Positions 9,336 through 17,750 of a stretch of DNA of 55,866 bases are shown here, one piece after another. The DNA is from Neisseriales bacterium. Its GTDB lineage: Bacteria; Pseudomonadota; Gammaproteobacteria; Burkholderiales; UBA11063. The notes beneath the pieces are model-generated. The model was not told the origin of the DNA. It saw only the letters and a program-made list of their open reading frames with translations, and did not search any database. Position 1 is the stretch's first letter, and each line of letters opens with the position of its first letter. The stretch covers positions 1 to 55,866 of the forward strand of contig SSGX01000028.1 in NCBI GenBank assembly GCA_008017155.1, in the 5' to 3' direction. The position numbers and the translations under genes are program-made.

Positions 9336-10985
9336 TTAGCCAAAGGTAAAGGCGTAAGCTTCAACTCCTGATTCGGAAGCGTTGATTTCAAGTAGACTAT
9401 TAGCAACTTTCCCTTGATCAATCAAATCATATAGGCGATAGTTGCTAATCGTGACGCTGCTATTTTTTACGTCTTTACCAGCTGTGCTCGTAACCGGTTT
9501 TCCATTTAATTTAAGATTTACCTTGATTGGCTTCCCGCTAGCACTACCTAATACTAGATATACATGACGGGCATTGAAGTTTAGCTGTAAGCCAGATTTA
9601 CCATTACCTGAGACAATTTGCTGTTTATGAATCGTCCAGTTACCCTGAAGCGCCCAGTTATTTACCGATAAAAATCCGGGTAAAGAGTAGTTATTTGCTT
9701 TATCCATGATTATTCCTTCTGGGCTTGCAAAAGCTTCAGTTCTAGCATAGCCAAGATAAGTTTCTGGTGTTTGGCTAATATTATAATTTAGTCCGCTATC
9801 TTCGGTGCTATTTCCGATGGTTTTTTGTCCGAGTAATACGCGGATGTTGTTTTCAGTTTCCTGATATTGTCCTTCACCAAAATGCGTATATACCACCATT
9901 CCATTTTTGTCTATCAAATAATGTGCAGGCCAGTATTGATTATTATAATTAATCCATGTATCTAGGTTATTATCCATCGCAACCGGATATTTGATATTAT
10001 AGCGGCTAATTGCTTGCTTTACATTATCCATGTTTTTTTCAAATTCAAATTCTGGTGCATGAACCCCAATGATGACTAGACCATCCTTGCGATATTTTTT
10101 ATCCCATTCGGTAATATATGGCAGAGTCCGGATGCAGTTTATGCATGAGTAGGTCCAGAAATCAACTAGTACTACTTTACCTTTTAGGCTTTTAATACTG
10201 ATTGCTTGATTATTCGGCGTATTTAGCCATTTGTCGGACGGTGCAAACTCTGGGGCAGGGTACGGCGTTGCTAATGCGCCTTGTAGTTTATCTGAGCCAG
10301 CTGTGGCTTTATTATTCCAGCTAGTCAGATCGGCTGCATTTACACCAAAGCTGATTAACGCGATACTTGATAGTATCATGATTCCTAATGTTTTATGAAC
10401 TAATGCGGAATGATTGCTGATAAAGCGTAATTTCATGATTAATTTCCTTCCAGTTAGTGAGATGATAAACATTGGTAAGCCCGCACCAAAGCTAAAGGCA
10501 AAAATAAGCATTATTGCATTTAGATTGCGCTCGGCTCTGATAATTTGTATCAAGGCTGAAGCCATAATCGGACCTGCACATGGAGTCCAGACTAATCCGA
10601 TAAGTGCACCAATCATAATGCCACTTAAAAATCCATCGCGTTTTATATTTGAGCTTTGCATGCCAAAATTGGCTAGTCTTTCGGTGAGGCTAGCAAAGCG
10701 TGCCAATAGCTTTTCAGACAGGAATAACACCCCCAGTAATGTAAGTAGGGCTAATGAGCCGTATTTTATATAATCAAGGTTTATATTAAATAAAACTACT
10801 AACTGGCGTGAACCAAGTGCGAATAAGGCAAAAGTGAGGATGAATCCGAGTATGATTCCAAATGGTCGGCGTCTGCCACCATCTATTGATGTTGATAAAA
10901 CCAAGGGTAATACTGGCAAGATACACGGGGAAATTATTAATGCCAGCCCTTCAATAAAAGCTAATCCAATCTGTAAAAAATCCAT
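9336..10985 (-). CDS. dipZ: DipZ-like thiol-redox protein (CcdA membrane domain plus thioredoxin domain)
   Basis: This 549-residue three-part protein starts with a CcdA-type membrane domain (residues about 1-215) with SPCILPVLPLV (cysteine 21) and WTPCAGP (cysteine 136), the pair that carries electrons across the membrane. Next comes a TlpA/thioredoxin-like domain (about 245-390) with WTYSCINC (cysteines 281 and 284) and a C-terminal beta-rich domain typical of DipZ proteins. The fusion lets reducing power from cytosolic thioredoxin reach a periplasmic thioredoxin domain directly. Likely roles are disulfide reduction, cytochrome c maturation or oxidant defence. The start ATG has CAGGA upstream. 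The gene is transcribed alone, divergent from the VOC gene and convergent with the lipoprotein gene. Confidence 0.85.
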   Translation of the reverse strand: MDFLQIGLAFIEGLALIISPCILPVLPLVLSTSIDGGRRRPFGIILGFILTFALFALGSRQLVVLFNINLDYIKYGSLALLTLLGVLFLSEKLLARFASLTERLANFGMQSSNIKRDGFLSGIMIGALIGLVWTPCAGPIMASALIQIIRAERNLNAIMLIFAFSFGAGLPMFIISLTGRKLIMKLRFISNHSALVHKTLGIMILSSIALISFGVNAADLTSWNNKATAGSDKLQGALATPYPAPEFAPSDKWLNTPNNQAISIKSLKGKVVLVDFWTYSCINCIRTLPYITEWDKKYRKDGLVIIGVHAPEFEFEKNMDNVKQAISRYNIKYPVAMDNNLDTWINYNNQYWPAHYLIDKNGMVVYTHFGEGQYQETENNIRVLLGQKTIGNSTEDSGLNYNISQTPETYLGYARTEAFASPEGIIMDKANNYSLPGFLSVNNWALQGNWTIHKQQIVSGNGKSGLQLNFNARHVYLVLGSASGKPIKVNLKLNGKPVTSTAGKDVKNSSVTISNYRLYDLIDQGKVANSLLEINASESGVEAYAFTFG

Positions 10986-11310
10986 TGCTTATGTCCTGAT
11001 ACTTATTCATTATTTATTAAAAGTTGAATGCTAAACTAATTTTACTATAAAAGCCCAATTTGCTGTTTTAAAATTAATTGTAAAACGAGAATTTTGAATT
11101 ATCACTTGTAGGGATGGTTATGATAGTGTCTAAAAGGCTATCATCTAGTCATTATGGGCTTTACAGGAAATGTGCATCCATTTGTTTAGAGAGGATTCTA
11201 CTATGGTAAAATATTCATGTGAATTTTGGATGTAAAGCATTTTGTATAGGAAATACGTTTAACACCGAGATGAGTTATAGCAGTTACATTTTCAAGAAAG
11301 AATTGATATC
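10986..11310. other. Divergent intergenic region without a recognisable gene
   Basis: This 325-base stretch separates the dipZ-type gene (minus) from the VOC gene (plus) and must hold both promoters; I cannot place either with confidence. An ATGATAG/CTATCAT stem with a 10-base loop lies near 11118-11145. It sits inside a wider pair, AAAGCCCA near 11050 and TGGGCTTT near 11154. No RNA family was recognised. Confidence 0.4.
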
Positions 11311-11790
11311 ATGATTAGTCAGAAAATCACTCCGACACTGTTTTTTGATAGTACGATTACCAATGCTGAAGGCGTGATTAGCTTTTATAAATCAATATTT
11401 AAAGATTTTGAAATTATTCGGCAATTTAAACTTCCCATTGGACCTGCTGAAGGAAAAGTCCTTGCATCTATCAGAATGAATGGGCAGGAGTTTATCATTT
11501 TTGCTGCAGGACCTGAGTTTAAATTTTCTGAAGCATTTTCGCTAACTATTGAATGTCATAATCAGGAAGAAGTGGATTATTACTGGAAAAAACTAAGTGA
11601 TGGAGGTCGGGAAATAGAATGTGGCTGGTTGCAAGATCGCTTTGGTGTATTTTGGCAAATAGTTCCTAGTCAATTGATGGAATTAATTCAGGATAAGAAT
11701 CCGCAAAAAGCAGCGGCAGTTTTTAACACCATGCTGCAAATGAGGAAAATTAATATTGCTGATCTGGAAAAAGCCTATCAAAACGTTTAA
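11311..11790 (+). CDS. VOC-superfamily protein, PhnB-like
   Basis: This 159-residue cytosolic protein of the vicinal-oxygen-chelate (glyoxalase/bleomycin resistance) fold is closest to the PhnB group often labelled 3-demethylubiquinone methyltransferase-like. Supporting segments are ITPTLFFD at the start, the AEGVISFYKSIF helix, GQEFIIFAAGP, and the second repeat with WLQDRFGVFWQIVP, which is highly typical of this group. The end, with MLQMRKINIADLEKAY, also matches. Metal-ligand positions cannot be assigned safely. The function of most PhnB-like proteins is not known. The start has only a weak ribosome-binding site (AAGAAAG). The next gene begins right after the stop, so co-transcription with the efflux genes is possible. 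Confidence 0.8.
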   Translation: MISQKITPTLFFDSTITNAEGVISFYKSIFKDFEIIRQFKLPIGPAEGKVLASIRMNGQEFIIFAAGPEFKFSEAFSLTIECHNQEEVDYYWKKLSDGGREIECGWLQDRFGVFWQIVPSQLMELIQDKNPQKAAAVFNTMLQMRKINIADLEKAYQNV

Positions 11791-11814
11791 TTGTTTTCAA
11801 GTATAAATCAGAGT

Positions 11815-12744
11815 ATGTTTATAAATAGCCTCAAAACTAAACTAGTTAATTACGATCGTTTTGGTGAGCACCGGGTTAACGGGCTAAAAGCAGTCTTTAT
11901 CTTAGAGATACTATTCTTAATTAATCTTATCTATAGTATTCATACTCCATATTTTTATTATTTCTATATTCCATTAACAGCTTTTGCTGCGGAAGTCGCC
12001 GGAAATAGCTTAAAAGATAAATTTACCCTTTATTTTTATACTTTGCTAGGTAGTACTATCAGTGTTTTTCTCTTTGGGATGTTTTCTCCGTACCGGACAT
12101 TTTTTGTTTTCTTTGTTTTCTTTTATGCAATATTGATTGATTTGATTGCGATATATAAATTACGGAATATGTTTGTGCCGGCACCACTTATTCTGAGCTT
12201 GGCATCGTATTCATTAAATTATGGTAGTAGTGATAGTAATTTTTATATTGCAATTAATCACGCTATGCAAACACTTTTGGCGACTTCGTTAGTAATGAGT
12301 GCATTATTATTCTTTCCGCGCCTTTATTATCTCTGGATTTGGCGCAATGGATTTTATGATGTCTTGAGTCGGATCGAAGAACTAGCAGGGAAGATAACTA
12401 ATGGGGTAGAGGTTGAAGTACCAATTATTCCGGGGACAATTGTGATGGATCGGTATTCGCGGATGTTATCAAGACGGATGAAGGTATTTAGTATCCTGAA
12501 AATTACCTTATTAACTCTGGATCTAGTGATGGCAGTATCCTATCTGGTATCATTTCAGAAACAGCTTCGCGCGCCGTATATTGCCTTCTTACATCGCTAT
12601 GTGCTGTTACTGAAAGAGTCATGTAAGTTAAAAAAACCATTGATGATCAAGCCAAACGAAGACGTGATTTTTCGTGAGACTCACGAACTACGCACGCTAC
12701 ACGCAATTATACTTAGCTGGAATTATTTATGCTTAAACAAATAA
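11815..12744 (+). CDS. FUSC-type efflux pump, first half (split protein)
   Basis: The product is about 309 residues if the ATG at 11815 is used; a TTG at 11791 would add eight residues but has no ribosome-binding site. The N-terminal half has about six hydrophobic segments in the first 180 residues, including YFYYFYIPLTAFAAEVAG and LLGSTISVFLFGM. A soluble region with LSRIEELAGKI follows. It lacks the clear FUSC motif of its neighbour, but its size, helix pattern and 16-base overlap with the next gene indicate that the two form the equivalent of one AaeB/FUSC pump (usually about 650-700 residues with two membrane bundles). Such pumps export aromatic acids or drugs. This half is assigned mainly by context. 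Confidence 0.6.
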   Translation: MFINSLKTKLVNYDRFGEHRVNGLKAVFILEILFLINLIYSIHTPYFYYFYIPLTAFAAEVAGNSLKDKFTLYFYTLLGSTISVFLFGMFSPYRTFFVFFVFFYAILIDLIAIYKLRNMFVPAPLILSLASYSLNYGSSDSNFYIAINHAMQTLLATSLVMSALLFFPRLYYLWIWRNGFYDVLSRIEELAGKITNGVEVEVPIIPGTIVMDRYSRMLSRRMKVFSILKITLLTLDLVMAVSYLVSFQKQLRAPYIAFLHRYVLLLKESCKLKKPLMIKPNEDVIFRETHELRTLHAIILSWNYLCLNK

Positions 12745-13634
12745 TCAGTCAGCCACTAAGCTACAGGGCAATCCGCGCATTACATATTTGTATTGTTTTT
12801 GGCTTTATTATCTTTGTGCAGGAATTTCTAGACTTTCCACAAGCAGGCTGGGCTGGCTTTTCGCTAATGATGATTTATGCTGGGTTTGATAATGGCACAA
12901 CTCTTTTTCGCGCTTACCACCGCTTTTGGGGCATGATACTTGGGCTATTTAGCGGCTATATTCTATGGTTTATTGGACATCTTGATTATCGCTTGCTGAT
13001 ATTGATTATTCCGGTAACGGTTTTCTTTGCCTACTTTTTGGTTGGGCGAGCATACAGTGTGCCAACTATTTTTACGGTAAATACTGCGGTGATAGGTACC
13101 GGGTATTTTGCCGCGCATAGCGAATTTTCAATTACTGCTTTTTTGGTTGATTACACTGTTTGTACCATATTTGCTTTTGTAACTTGCGTGGTTTTTGAGT
13201 TTTTTATCTTCCGTAAATATGGCTTAATGAAGCGTTTTATCGCGGATACGCAAAAAGATGTAGTTAATCATTTACTAGGCTTAATAAATCTACTAAATCA
13301 GGAAAAAATTGATCGTAGCCGATGGTTTAATGCCTGCATCAATTTCAATCGTAGCCTAAATGAGGTAAATAATCTAGTTAATAATTCAGCCTTTGAGCAT
13401 AGTTCTGAGGCGGCAGTTGGTGATGAGTTTAATCGCTTCGTGCTTCTGACAAATAAGATTTTTGTTGCCCTAAAAGCACTCTATTCAGCATATTATACCA
13501 AGCGCTATCATAAGCATGATTATAATCAATTGTTTTTACAGGTGCAACAAGACCTTGCCGAGCTACAACAGCTTATCAATAGCCAGCAAAATTTAACGAT
13601 TCAGTCAGGAACTATTTACGATGCACAAAAATAG
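12729..13634 (+). CDS. FUSC-type efflux pump, second half (split protein)
   Basis: This 301-residue inner-membrane protein starts inside the previous gene (16-base overlap, different frame). The first 165 residues contain about six helices and match the FUSC signature: RAIRALHICIVFGFI, then FPQAGWAGFSLMMIY and the RAYHRFWGMILGLFSGYIL segment, whose R..G..LG pattern is characteristic. A cytosolic helical tail follows, with coiled-coil-like stretches (QDLAELQQLINSQQN). Together with the upstream half it would make a complete pump. The outer-membrane partner overlaps its 3' end by 14 bases, so all three genes are translationally coupled. No periplasmic adaptor (HlyD/AaeA type) is encoded here. 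Confidence 0.72.
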   Translation: MLKQIISQPLSYRAIRALHICIVFGFIIFVQEFLDFPQAGWAGFSLMMIYAGFDNGTTLFRAYHRFWGMILGLFSGYILWFIGHLDYRLLILIIPVTVFFAYFLVGRAYSVPTIFTVNTAVIGTGYFAAHSEFSITAFLVDYTVCTIFAFVTCVVFEFFIFRKYGLMKRFIADTQKDVVNHLLGLINLLNQEKIDRSRWFNACINFNRSLNEVNNLVNNSAFEHSSEAAVGDEFNRFVLLTNKIFVALKALYSAYYTKRYHKHDYNQLFLQVQQDLAELQQLINSQQNLTIQSGTIYDAQK

Positions 13635-15021
13635 AGTTTTAACGATGATAATTGCCAGCTTGCTAGCTGGTTGTGCCTATTTTAGCGAATATAAAAAGCC
13701 GGATGTGGCTGTAAATAATCAGTGGGATGTGCCGCAAAATACTGGCTTGAGTGAAAGTAATCTTCCTTTTGTTACCTGGTGGCAAGGCTTTAATGATCCA
13801 ACACTTAATCAATTAATCGAAAGTGGATTAGCTAGTAATAATACTCTAAATATGTCACGAGGTAATGTCGAAGCCGCTGAAGGGGAGTTAAAGAAAGTTC
13901 AGTTGCAATGGATTCCAGATATTAGCGTTATACTTGGCTATTCAAATAATCCGGCAACTGGGTTTCCGGGCTTACTGGCTGTCCTTGCGCCCAATTATAC
14001 GATGAATGTATTTAGCCAGATAAAGCAGCAGAAAAAAGCTAAATATGAGTTAGCCGAAGCCAAAGCAGAAGATGATGCGGTAAAACTAAATGTGATAACT
14101 CAAATTACTGCTAGTTACTTCACTTATCAAGCAGAAATTGAACGAAAGCAATTACTCGATGTTTTAGCTAATGATCTAACCCATCTAGCGGAAATTGCCA
14201 AAAAAGTTTATAAAGGTGGATTAAGTGCCAATATAAATGTGCAAGATCTTGAAGCTCAGGTAAATATGATTCGTGGTGAGCAAGAGGTGATTGAACAAAA
14301 TATCGTTGTTAGCCGCAATGCTCTTCGCTATCTGATTAATCAAAATCCGGGGCAGATTACTACTTCCCAGAAATTCTCGATGTTAAATAATAAGACTCTG
14401 GCGCCGGCTCAGTTACCAATGACCGTACTTGAAAATCGTCCGGATATGCAAATGGCAGAAAATCGCCTGCGTGCTTCCAATGAAGGAATTGGGCTTGCAG
14501 CTAGTCAGTTATTACCTACGGTGCAATTAGATTTTATTGGTGGTCCAGTTGCCGGTAATAATTCTTATAATATTCCAAATCCGATTACAACCAATGTGGT
14601 TGATTTCAATGATGAACTGTTAAAAATTCCGGTACTACGTGCCTCGGTGCTTGGGGAAATTGATAAAGCCAAAGGCTTGGATAAAGTTTCTTATTATAAC
14701 TATGTGGAGACCTTACAAAAAGCCCTGCGTGATACTTCCAATGCTTTCTCGGCTAATTATCGCTTAACTAATAAGCTTATGCAAACCGAATCAGCACAGA
14801 TGCATTTGGCTAAATCGTATAGTCTTAACCAGAGCTTAACTAAAAAAGGCATCCAAAGCGTAATGGATACTTTAAAAAGCAAAATTGCTCTTGATCGCAT
14901 GGATATTAGTGTAAATCAGGATAAATTACAACAGTTGATAACTATTGTCAATCTTTATCATGAGCTTGCTGGTGGTTATAAAACTGGTGAAGATACGGCA
15001 AAAACTGCTGAGTCCAAATAG
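13621..15021 (+). CDS. NodT/OprM-family outer-membrane efflux lipoprotein
   Basis: This 466-residue TolC-like channel has the lipobox LAGC (cysteine 18) after a short signal peptide. The family marker WWQGFNDPTLNQLIE comes soon after the start. The two OEP repeats are visible: helices around SNNTLNMSRGNVEAAEGEL and, in the second half, LENRPDMQMAENRLRASNEG, which matches the conserved RPDi..AE..L motif. As a trimer it would form the outer-membrane duct for the FUSC-type pump encoded just upstream, with which it overlaps by 14 bases. A membrane-fusion adaptor is missing from the operon and may be supplied from elsewhere. Confidence 0.88.
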   Translation: MHKNRVLTMIIASLLAGCAYFSEYKKPDVAVNNQWDVPQNTGLSESNLPFVTWWQGFNDPTLNQLIESGLASNNTLNMSRGNVEAAEGELKKVQLQWIPDISVILGYSNNPATGFPGLLAVLAPNYTMNVFSQIKQQKKAKYELAEAKAEDDAVKLNVITQITASYFTYQAEIERKQLLDVLANDLTHLAEIAKKVYKGGLSANINVQDLEAQVNMIRGEQEVIEQNIVVSRNALRYLINQNPGQITTSQKFSMLNNKTLAPAQLPMTVLENRPDMQMAENRLRASNEGIGLAASQLLPTVQLDFIGGPVAGNNSYNIPNPITTNVVDFNDELLKIPVLRASVLGEIDKAKGLDKVSYYNYVETLQKALRDTSNAFSANYRLTNKLMQTESAQMHLAKSYSLNQSLTKKGIQSVMDTLKSKIALDRMDISVNQDKLQQLITIVNLYHELAGGYKTGEDTAKTAESK

Positions 15022-15069
15022 CTGATGCTTTATAATTTAGGGGTTAATTTGTTAATAAGAGGAAAATTG

Positions 15070-15600
15070 ATGAGAGTTACAAGATTACTTAGTAGTTTGA
15101 TGGTTAGTGGTTTATTATTTGCTTGTTCTAGTACGCATGCACCGGGTAGTGTTGATGGGAATGATGATAGCTTAACTGCTGTACCAGCACCAAAACTTAA
15201 AATGGATCAGCAAGAAGCCTATAATGGTAGCGATGATTTAAAAGTTAACGGTGAGACTCCGTATGGTAAGGTTGGTGGTAAGTTCAAAACTTTACTTAAA
15301 CAAACCGATAAAAATGGTATTACTCGTACTGTAACTGAAATTACTCGTGAGCCGGGATACCGTTCTTCAGTTCATTATATGAACTATGCAGTAACTACCT
15401 GTGTAACTAAAGGTGAAGCAACGATGGAACTTGATGGTAAAGATCCTCAATACTTTACTGCGGGTCAGTGTTTTATAATGCCTGTAGGTATAAAAGGATA
15501 TGTCGCTAATGATGGCAAAGGCATTTTGAAACTTCTTGATTATAATACCTTTCCAGAAGGTGAAGATACTATGACTATGCTTGAAAGTACTAAGCACTAA
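15070..15600 (+). CDS. Cupin-like lipoprotein
   Basis: The 176-residue product is read from the ATG at 15070, preceded by AGAGGAAA; an upstream in-frame start at 15025 lacks such a site and would bury the signal peptide. The signal peptide ends in LLFAC (cysteine 19), so it is a lipoprotein. Residues about 85-165 look like a small cupin barrel: EITREPGYRSSVHYMNY, then TKGEATMELDGKDPQYFTAG and IMPVGIKGYVAN. The first metal motif is weak (one His), so an enzymatic role is doubtful. It ends the efflux operon, 48 bases after the NodT-type gene, and is followed by a terminator. The function is unknown. Confidence 0.7.
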   Translation: MRVTRLLSSLMVSGLLFACSSTHAPGSVDGNDDSLTAVPAPKLKMDQQEAYNGSDDLKVNGETPYGKVGGKFKTLLKQTDKNGITRTVTEITREPGYRSSVHYMNYAVTTCVTKGEATMELDGKDPQYFTAGQCFIMPVGIKGYVANDGKGILKLLDYNTFPEGEDTMTMLESTKH

Positions 15601-15626
15601 GAGAAGACTAGCTACTAGTTTTAACA

Positions 15627-15655
15627 AAAATACCAGACAACCAATCTGGTATTTT
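15627..15655. terminator. Hairpin terminator between convergent genes
   Basis: AAAATACCAGA (15627-15637) pairs with TCTGGTATTTT (15645-15655) around a 7-base loop. It lies between the cupin lipoprotein gene (plus) and dapB (minus). The A-run before and T-run after the stem make it suitable for stopping transcription from both sides. Confidence 0.85.
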
Positions 15656-15664
15656 CATTATGTA

Positions 15665-16501
15665 TTACTTAAATAGTCCCAGAATCTTATTCTTGAATTG
15701 CTGTAAATAATTAACGCTAGGAGTTGTCTCTTCTGCTTTTTCAAGAAGTTGCTCACGAACATTATTTTTAATTACATCTTCCATGCAGTATAAACCTGGA
15801 CCTGCATTTATCAGCCATTTGGCAGCAAAGATTGCACCTTGACCAAAGGCAGCTTTGCTGATACTTTCATGAGTTAGGCGAATAGTCTGGTTTGGCAAAC
15901 CAAAAATTACTTCATGTTTACCAACGATTCCACCAACCCGGATTGAATTAATCTGGGTTTCTTCGTCAAGCCCCAAGGTATCAGCAATTTTTTTTGCAGT
16001 GCCCGAAACTTCATTTTTATTTCTGAAGTGTTCTTCAATTATTTCAATGTCAGCGTGTGGCAAAATATTTTGAAATATTTGCGCTGCCATTAGAATTAGA
16101 TTAATCCCAATCGTAATATTCGGTGAATAGAGAACAGCCGTTTTTAAACCAAGGTTTTTTAGGTATTCCATATCCCCAGTTTCATATTGTGAAATTGCTG
16201 AGATAATTTTAATACCTATGTCAGCTGCTGGAGCATAATAATTAACCCCAGAACTATCTGAGAAGTCAACGATTATATCAACAGGATTATTGGTGAAAAA
16301 TTCTTTATCGATTTCTGAAATGGGAACAATCTTGCCGGATTGACCTTTAAGTCCAAGAGCATCACTAGCAAATATAAAATCCTCACTAGCACTTCGTTTG
16401 GCAACCCATGTCAATTCAAAGCTTTCGTTCTTTAGAAATTCGTGTGCGACAAGTTTTCCGGTTTTACCAAAACCAAATAAACCAATTTTTATCTTATTCA
16501 T
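15665..16501 (-). CDS. dapB: 4-hydroxy-tetrahydrodipicolinate reductase, divergent sequence
   Basis: This 278-residue cytosolic enzyme reduces 4-hydroxy-tetrahydrodipicolinate in the diaminopimelate/lysine pathway. The N-terminal Rossmann glycine-rich turn is GLFGFGKTGK. The catalytic segment reads EEHFRNKNEVSGTA (residues 156-169). The His and Lys expected for catalysis (H158, K162, four apart as in E. coli H159/K163) and SGT are kept, but the usual second His is Phe and the D-A-P preceding SGT is altered, with one residue fewer. The C-terminal HESISKAAFGQGAIFAAKWL fits the family. The gene lies downstream of dapA on the same strand, separated by 104 bases with a hairpin. The altered motif leaves some doubt about full activity. 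Confidence 0.85.
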   Translation of the reverse strand: MNKIKIGLFGFGKTGKLVAHEFLKNESFELTWVAKRSASEDFIFASDALGLKGQSGKIVPISEIDKEFFTNNPVDIIVDFSDSSGVNYYAPAADIGIKIISAISQYETGDMEYLKNLGLKTAVLYSPNITIGINLILMAAQIFQNILPHADIEIIEEHFRNKNEVSGTAKKIADTLGLDEETQINSIRVGGIVGKHEVIFGLPNQTIRLTHESISKAAFGQGAIFAAKWLINAGPGLYCMEDVIKNNVREQLLEKAEETTPSVNYLQQFKNKILGLFK

Positions 16502-16567
16502 TTTATTCTCCTTTACTCATGAAGATAGGTTTTATCCTTATGTAAGAAAATTTCTTAACAAGATAAA

Positions 16568-16590
16568 TGAAAGGCTTGGTTAGCCTTTCA
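16568..16590. terminator. Hairpin between dapA and dapB
   Basis: TGAAAGGCT (16568-16576) pairs with AGCCTTTCA (16582-16590), a 9-base-pair stem with a 5-base loop, 16 bases after the dapA stop on the minus strand. The bases that follow (TTTATCTTG on the minus strand) form only a weak U-tract. It may terminate partially or protect the dapA message. Confidence 0.5.
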
Positions 16591-16605
16591 ACTATAGCTT
16601 ATAAA

Positions 16606-17481
16606 TCAGACTGCTTCAAGTGCTGCTTTTACTTTTAACTGATTTTGTGGGGTGAGTTCAGTTAACGGCAATCGTAGCTGTGGTGAACCGATAACTTGCT
16701 GATAAAATAAAGCCCATTTAACTGGAATAGGATTTGCCTCACAAAATAAGACATCGCATAAATGATCTAGCTTTTGACTGATTTGCTGGGCTTTTTTGAA
16801 ATCACCAGCTAATGCACTTTCACATAATGCTGATATTTCAGCTGGGCAGTTATTGCTGGCTACTGAGATTACTCCATCGCCACCAGTTAATAAAAACTGG
16901 AGTAATGTTCCATCATCACCAGATAGTAGGAAGAATCCTGCCGGACGATTCCGTACCAGATAACCGCAGCGTTTGATATTGCCAGTAGCATCTTTTAAGC
17001 CAACAATATTAGGGAAATCTACAGCCAGACGCAATGTTGTTGCATCTGACAGGTCAGTTGCAGTTCTTCCCGGAACATTATATAGTATTATCGGTAACTC
17101 TGTTGCTTTGGCTAATGTTGCAAAATGTAGATATAAACCTTCCTGAGTTGGTTTTACATAATATGGTGTTACACACATTAGGTAATCAATTCCGCTGATG
17201 CCTTCCAATAGTTTGAAACAATCTAGCCCTGACTGAGTGCTTACTGCACTTACACCAATGATAATCTTAACACGACCCTGATTAATATTAATGACATGTT
17301 TGATAACTGCAATCTTTTCTTCGCTAGTAAGCGCGGTTGATTCGCCAGTAGTTCCCATCACCACTAAACCTGTTACTTTATTTTCAATCTGGAATTCTAC
17401 CAACTTAGTTAGAGACTGATAATCAATTTGACCATTTCTATCCATTGGGGTAACCAATGCGGTGATACATCCTTTAAGCAT
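16606..17481 (-). CDS. dapA: 4-hydroxy-tetrahydrodipicolinate synthase
   Basis: This 291-residue aldolase-type TIM barrel condenses pyruvate with aspartate semialdehyde, the first committed step to diaminopimelate and lysine. Key residues are visible: GTTGES (43-48), the tyrosine of IILYNVPGRT (Y134) and the Schiff-base lysine in VGLKDATG (K163). Length matches the family. The start has AAGGAG about 9 bases upstream. It is preceded by a leader of about 260 bases with its own promoter, a small ORF and alternative hairpins, and is followed by dapB. Regulation through the leader is likely but unproven. Confidence 0.96.
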   Translation of the reverse strand: MLKGCITALVTPMDRNGQIDYQSLTKLVEFQIENKVTGLVVMGTTGESTALTSEEKIAVIKHVININQGRVKIIIGVSAVSTQSGLDCFKLLEGISGIDYLMCVTPYYVKPTQEGLYLHFATLAKATELPIILYNVPGRTATDLSDATTLRLAVDFPNIVGLKDATGNIKRCGYLVRNRPAGFFLLSGDDGTLLQFLLTGGDGVISVASNNCPAEISALCESALAGDFKKAQQISQKLDHLCDVLFCEANPIPVKWALFYQQVIGSPQLRLPLTELTPQNQLKVKAALEAV

Positions 17482-17744
17482 TTGTTAGTTCTCCTTACAC
17501 TTTTGCTACGACATCAATAATTTTTCTATGCCGTAATTTAATATCTTTTAATTTGATTTTTTAGATAACAACTTTAATTAGTAATAGCACTGATTAATCT
17601 AATGCTCTAAATTTAGCTGTTTTTATGAACAGTTATTTTTGTTCGCGGCAGATTTTGCCGGTTTATAGTATGCATGTGACATGCGAAGACTCCTTATAAC
17701 TGGTTAATTGGGGGAATTAACCTCTTGATTGCGAACAATCTACT
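17482..17744 (-). promoter_or_regulatory. Structured dapA 5' leader
   Basis: From the predicted start point near 17744 to the dapA ATG the minus strand shows, in order: GATTG-TTCG-CAATC, a small hairpin with a UUCG loop; GGTTAATT-CCCCC-AATTAACC (17702-17722), a perfect 8-base-pair stem; and a Shine-Dalgarno AAGGAG with a 19-codon ORF. TTGTTCGC in the first hairpin can alternatively pair with GCGAACAA inside the small ORF (about 17637-17645). The GAACA there can instead pair with TGTTC just downstream. Mutually exclusive pairings around a translated leader ORF resemble attenuation control. I do not recognise the lysine riboswitch consensus. Confidence 0.55.
17623..17682 (-). CDS. Putative 19-residue leader peptide upstream of dapA
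   Basis: ATG at 17680-17682 follows a strong AAGGAG (17690-17695) with 7 bases between. The reading frame MSHAYYKPAKSAANKNNCS stops at TAA 17623-17625. Three of 19 codons are Lys (AAA), which could sense charged tRNA-Lys during lysine biosynthesis control, though they are not consecutive. Its coding region holds one arm of the alternative leader hairpins. No homology is known to me. It could also be a chance ORF; the quality of the ribosome-binding site is the main support. Confidence 0.5.
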   Translation of the reverse strand: MSHAYYKPAKSAANKNNCS

Positions 17745-17750
17745 GGACTG

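Noticed and set aside
10414-11034. Plus-strand open frames opposite the dipZ-type gene.
   Set aside because: They mirror the codon pattern of the membrane domain on the other strand and have no start signals.
11048-11163. Wide AAAGCCCA/TGGGCTTT pair with an inner ATGATAG/CTATCAT hairpin, similar in size to the about 100-base repeats.
   Set aside because: The outer arms are only about 8 bases, it does not start at a stop codon, and the core shares no blocks with the other elements.
11204-11236. Ten-codon ORF (ATG at 11202) upstream of the VOC gene, with GAGAGGA before it.
   Set aside because: It is too short, with no structure around it and no plausible link to the downstream gene.
15025-15069. 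Upstream start for the cupin lipoprotein.
   Set aside because: It would place 15 residues before the signal peptide and lacks the AGAGGAAA site that serves the ATG at 15070.
17482-17744. The dapA leader considered as a classical lysine riboswitch or T-box.
   Set aside because: I could not find the conserved lysine riboswitch core or a T-box sequence, and a well-placed Shine-Dalgarno with ORF fits attenuation better.
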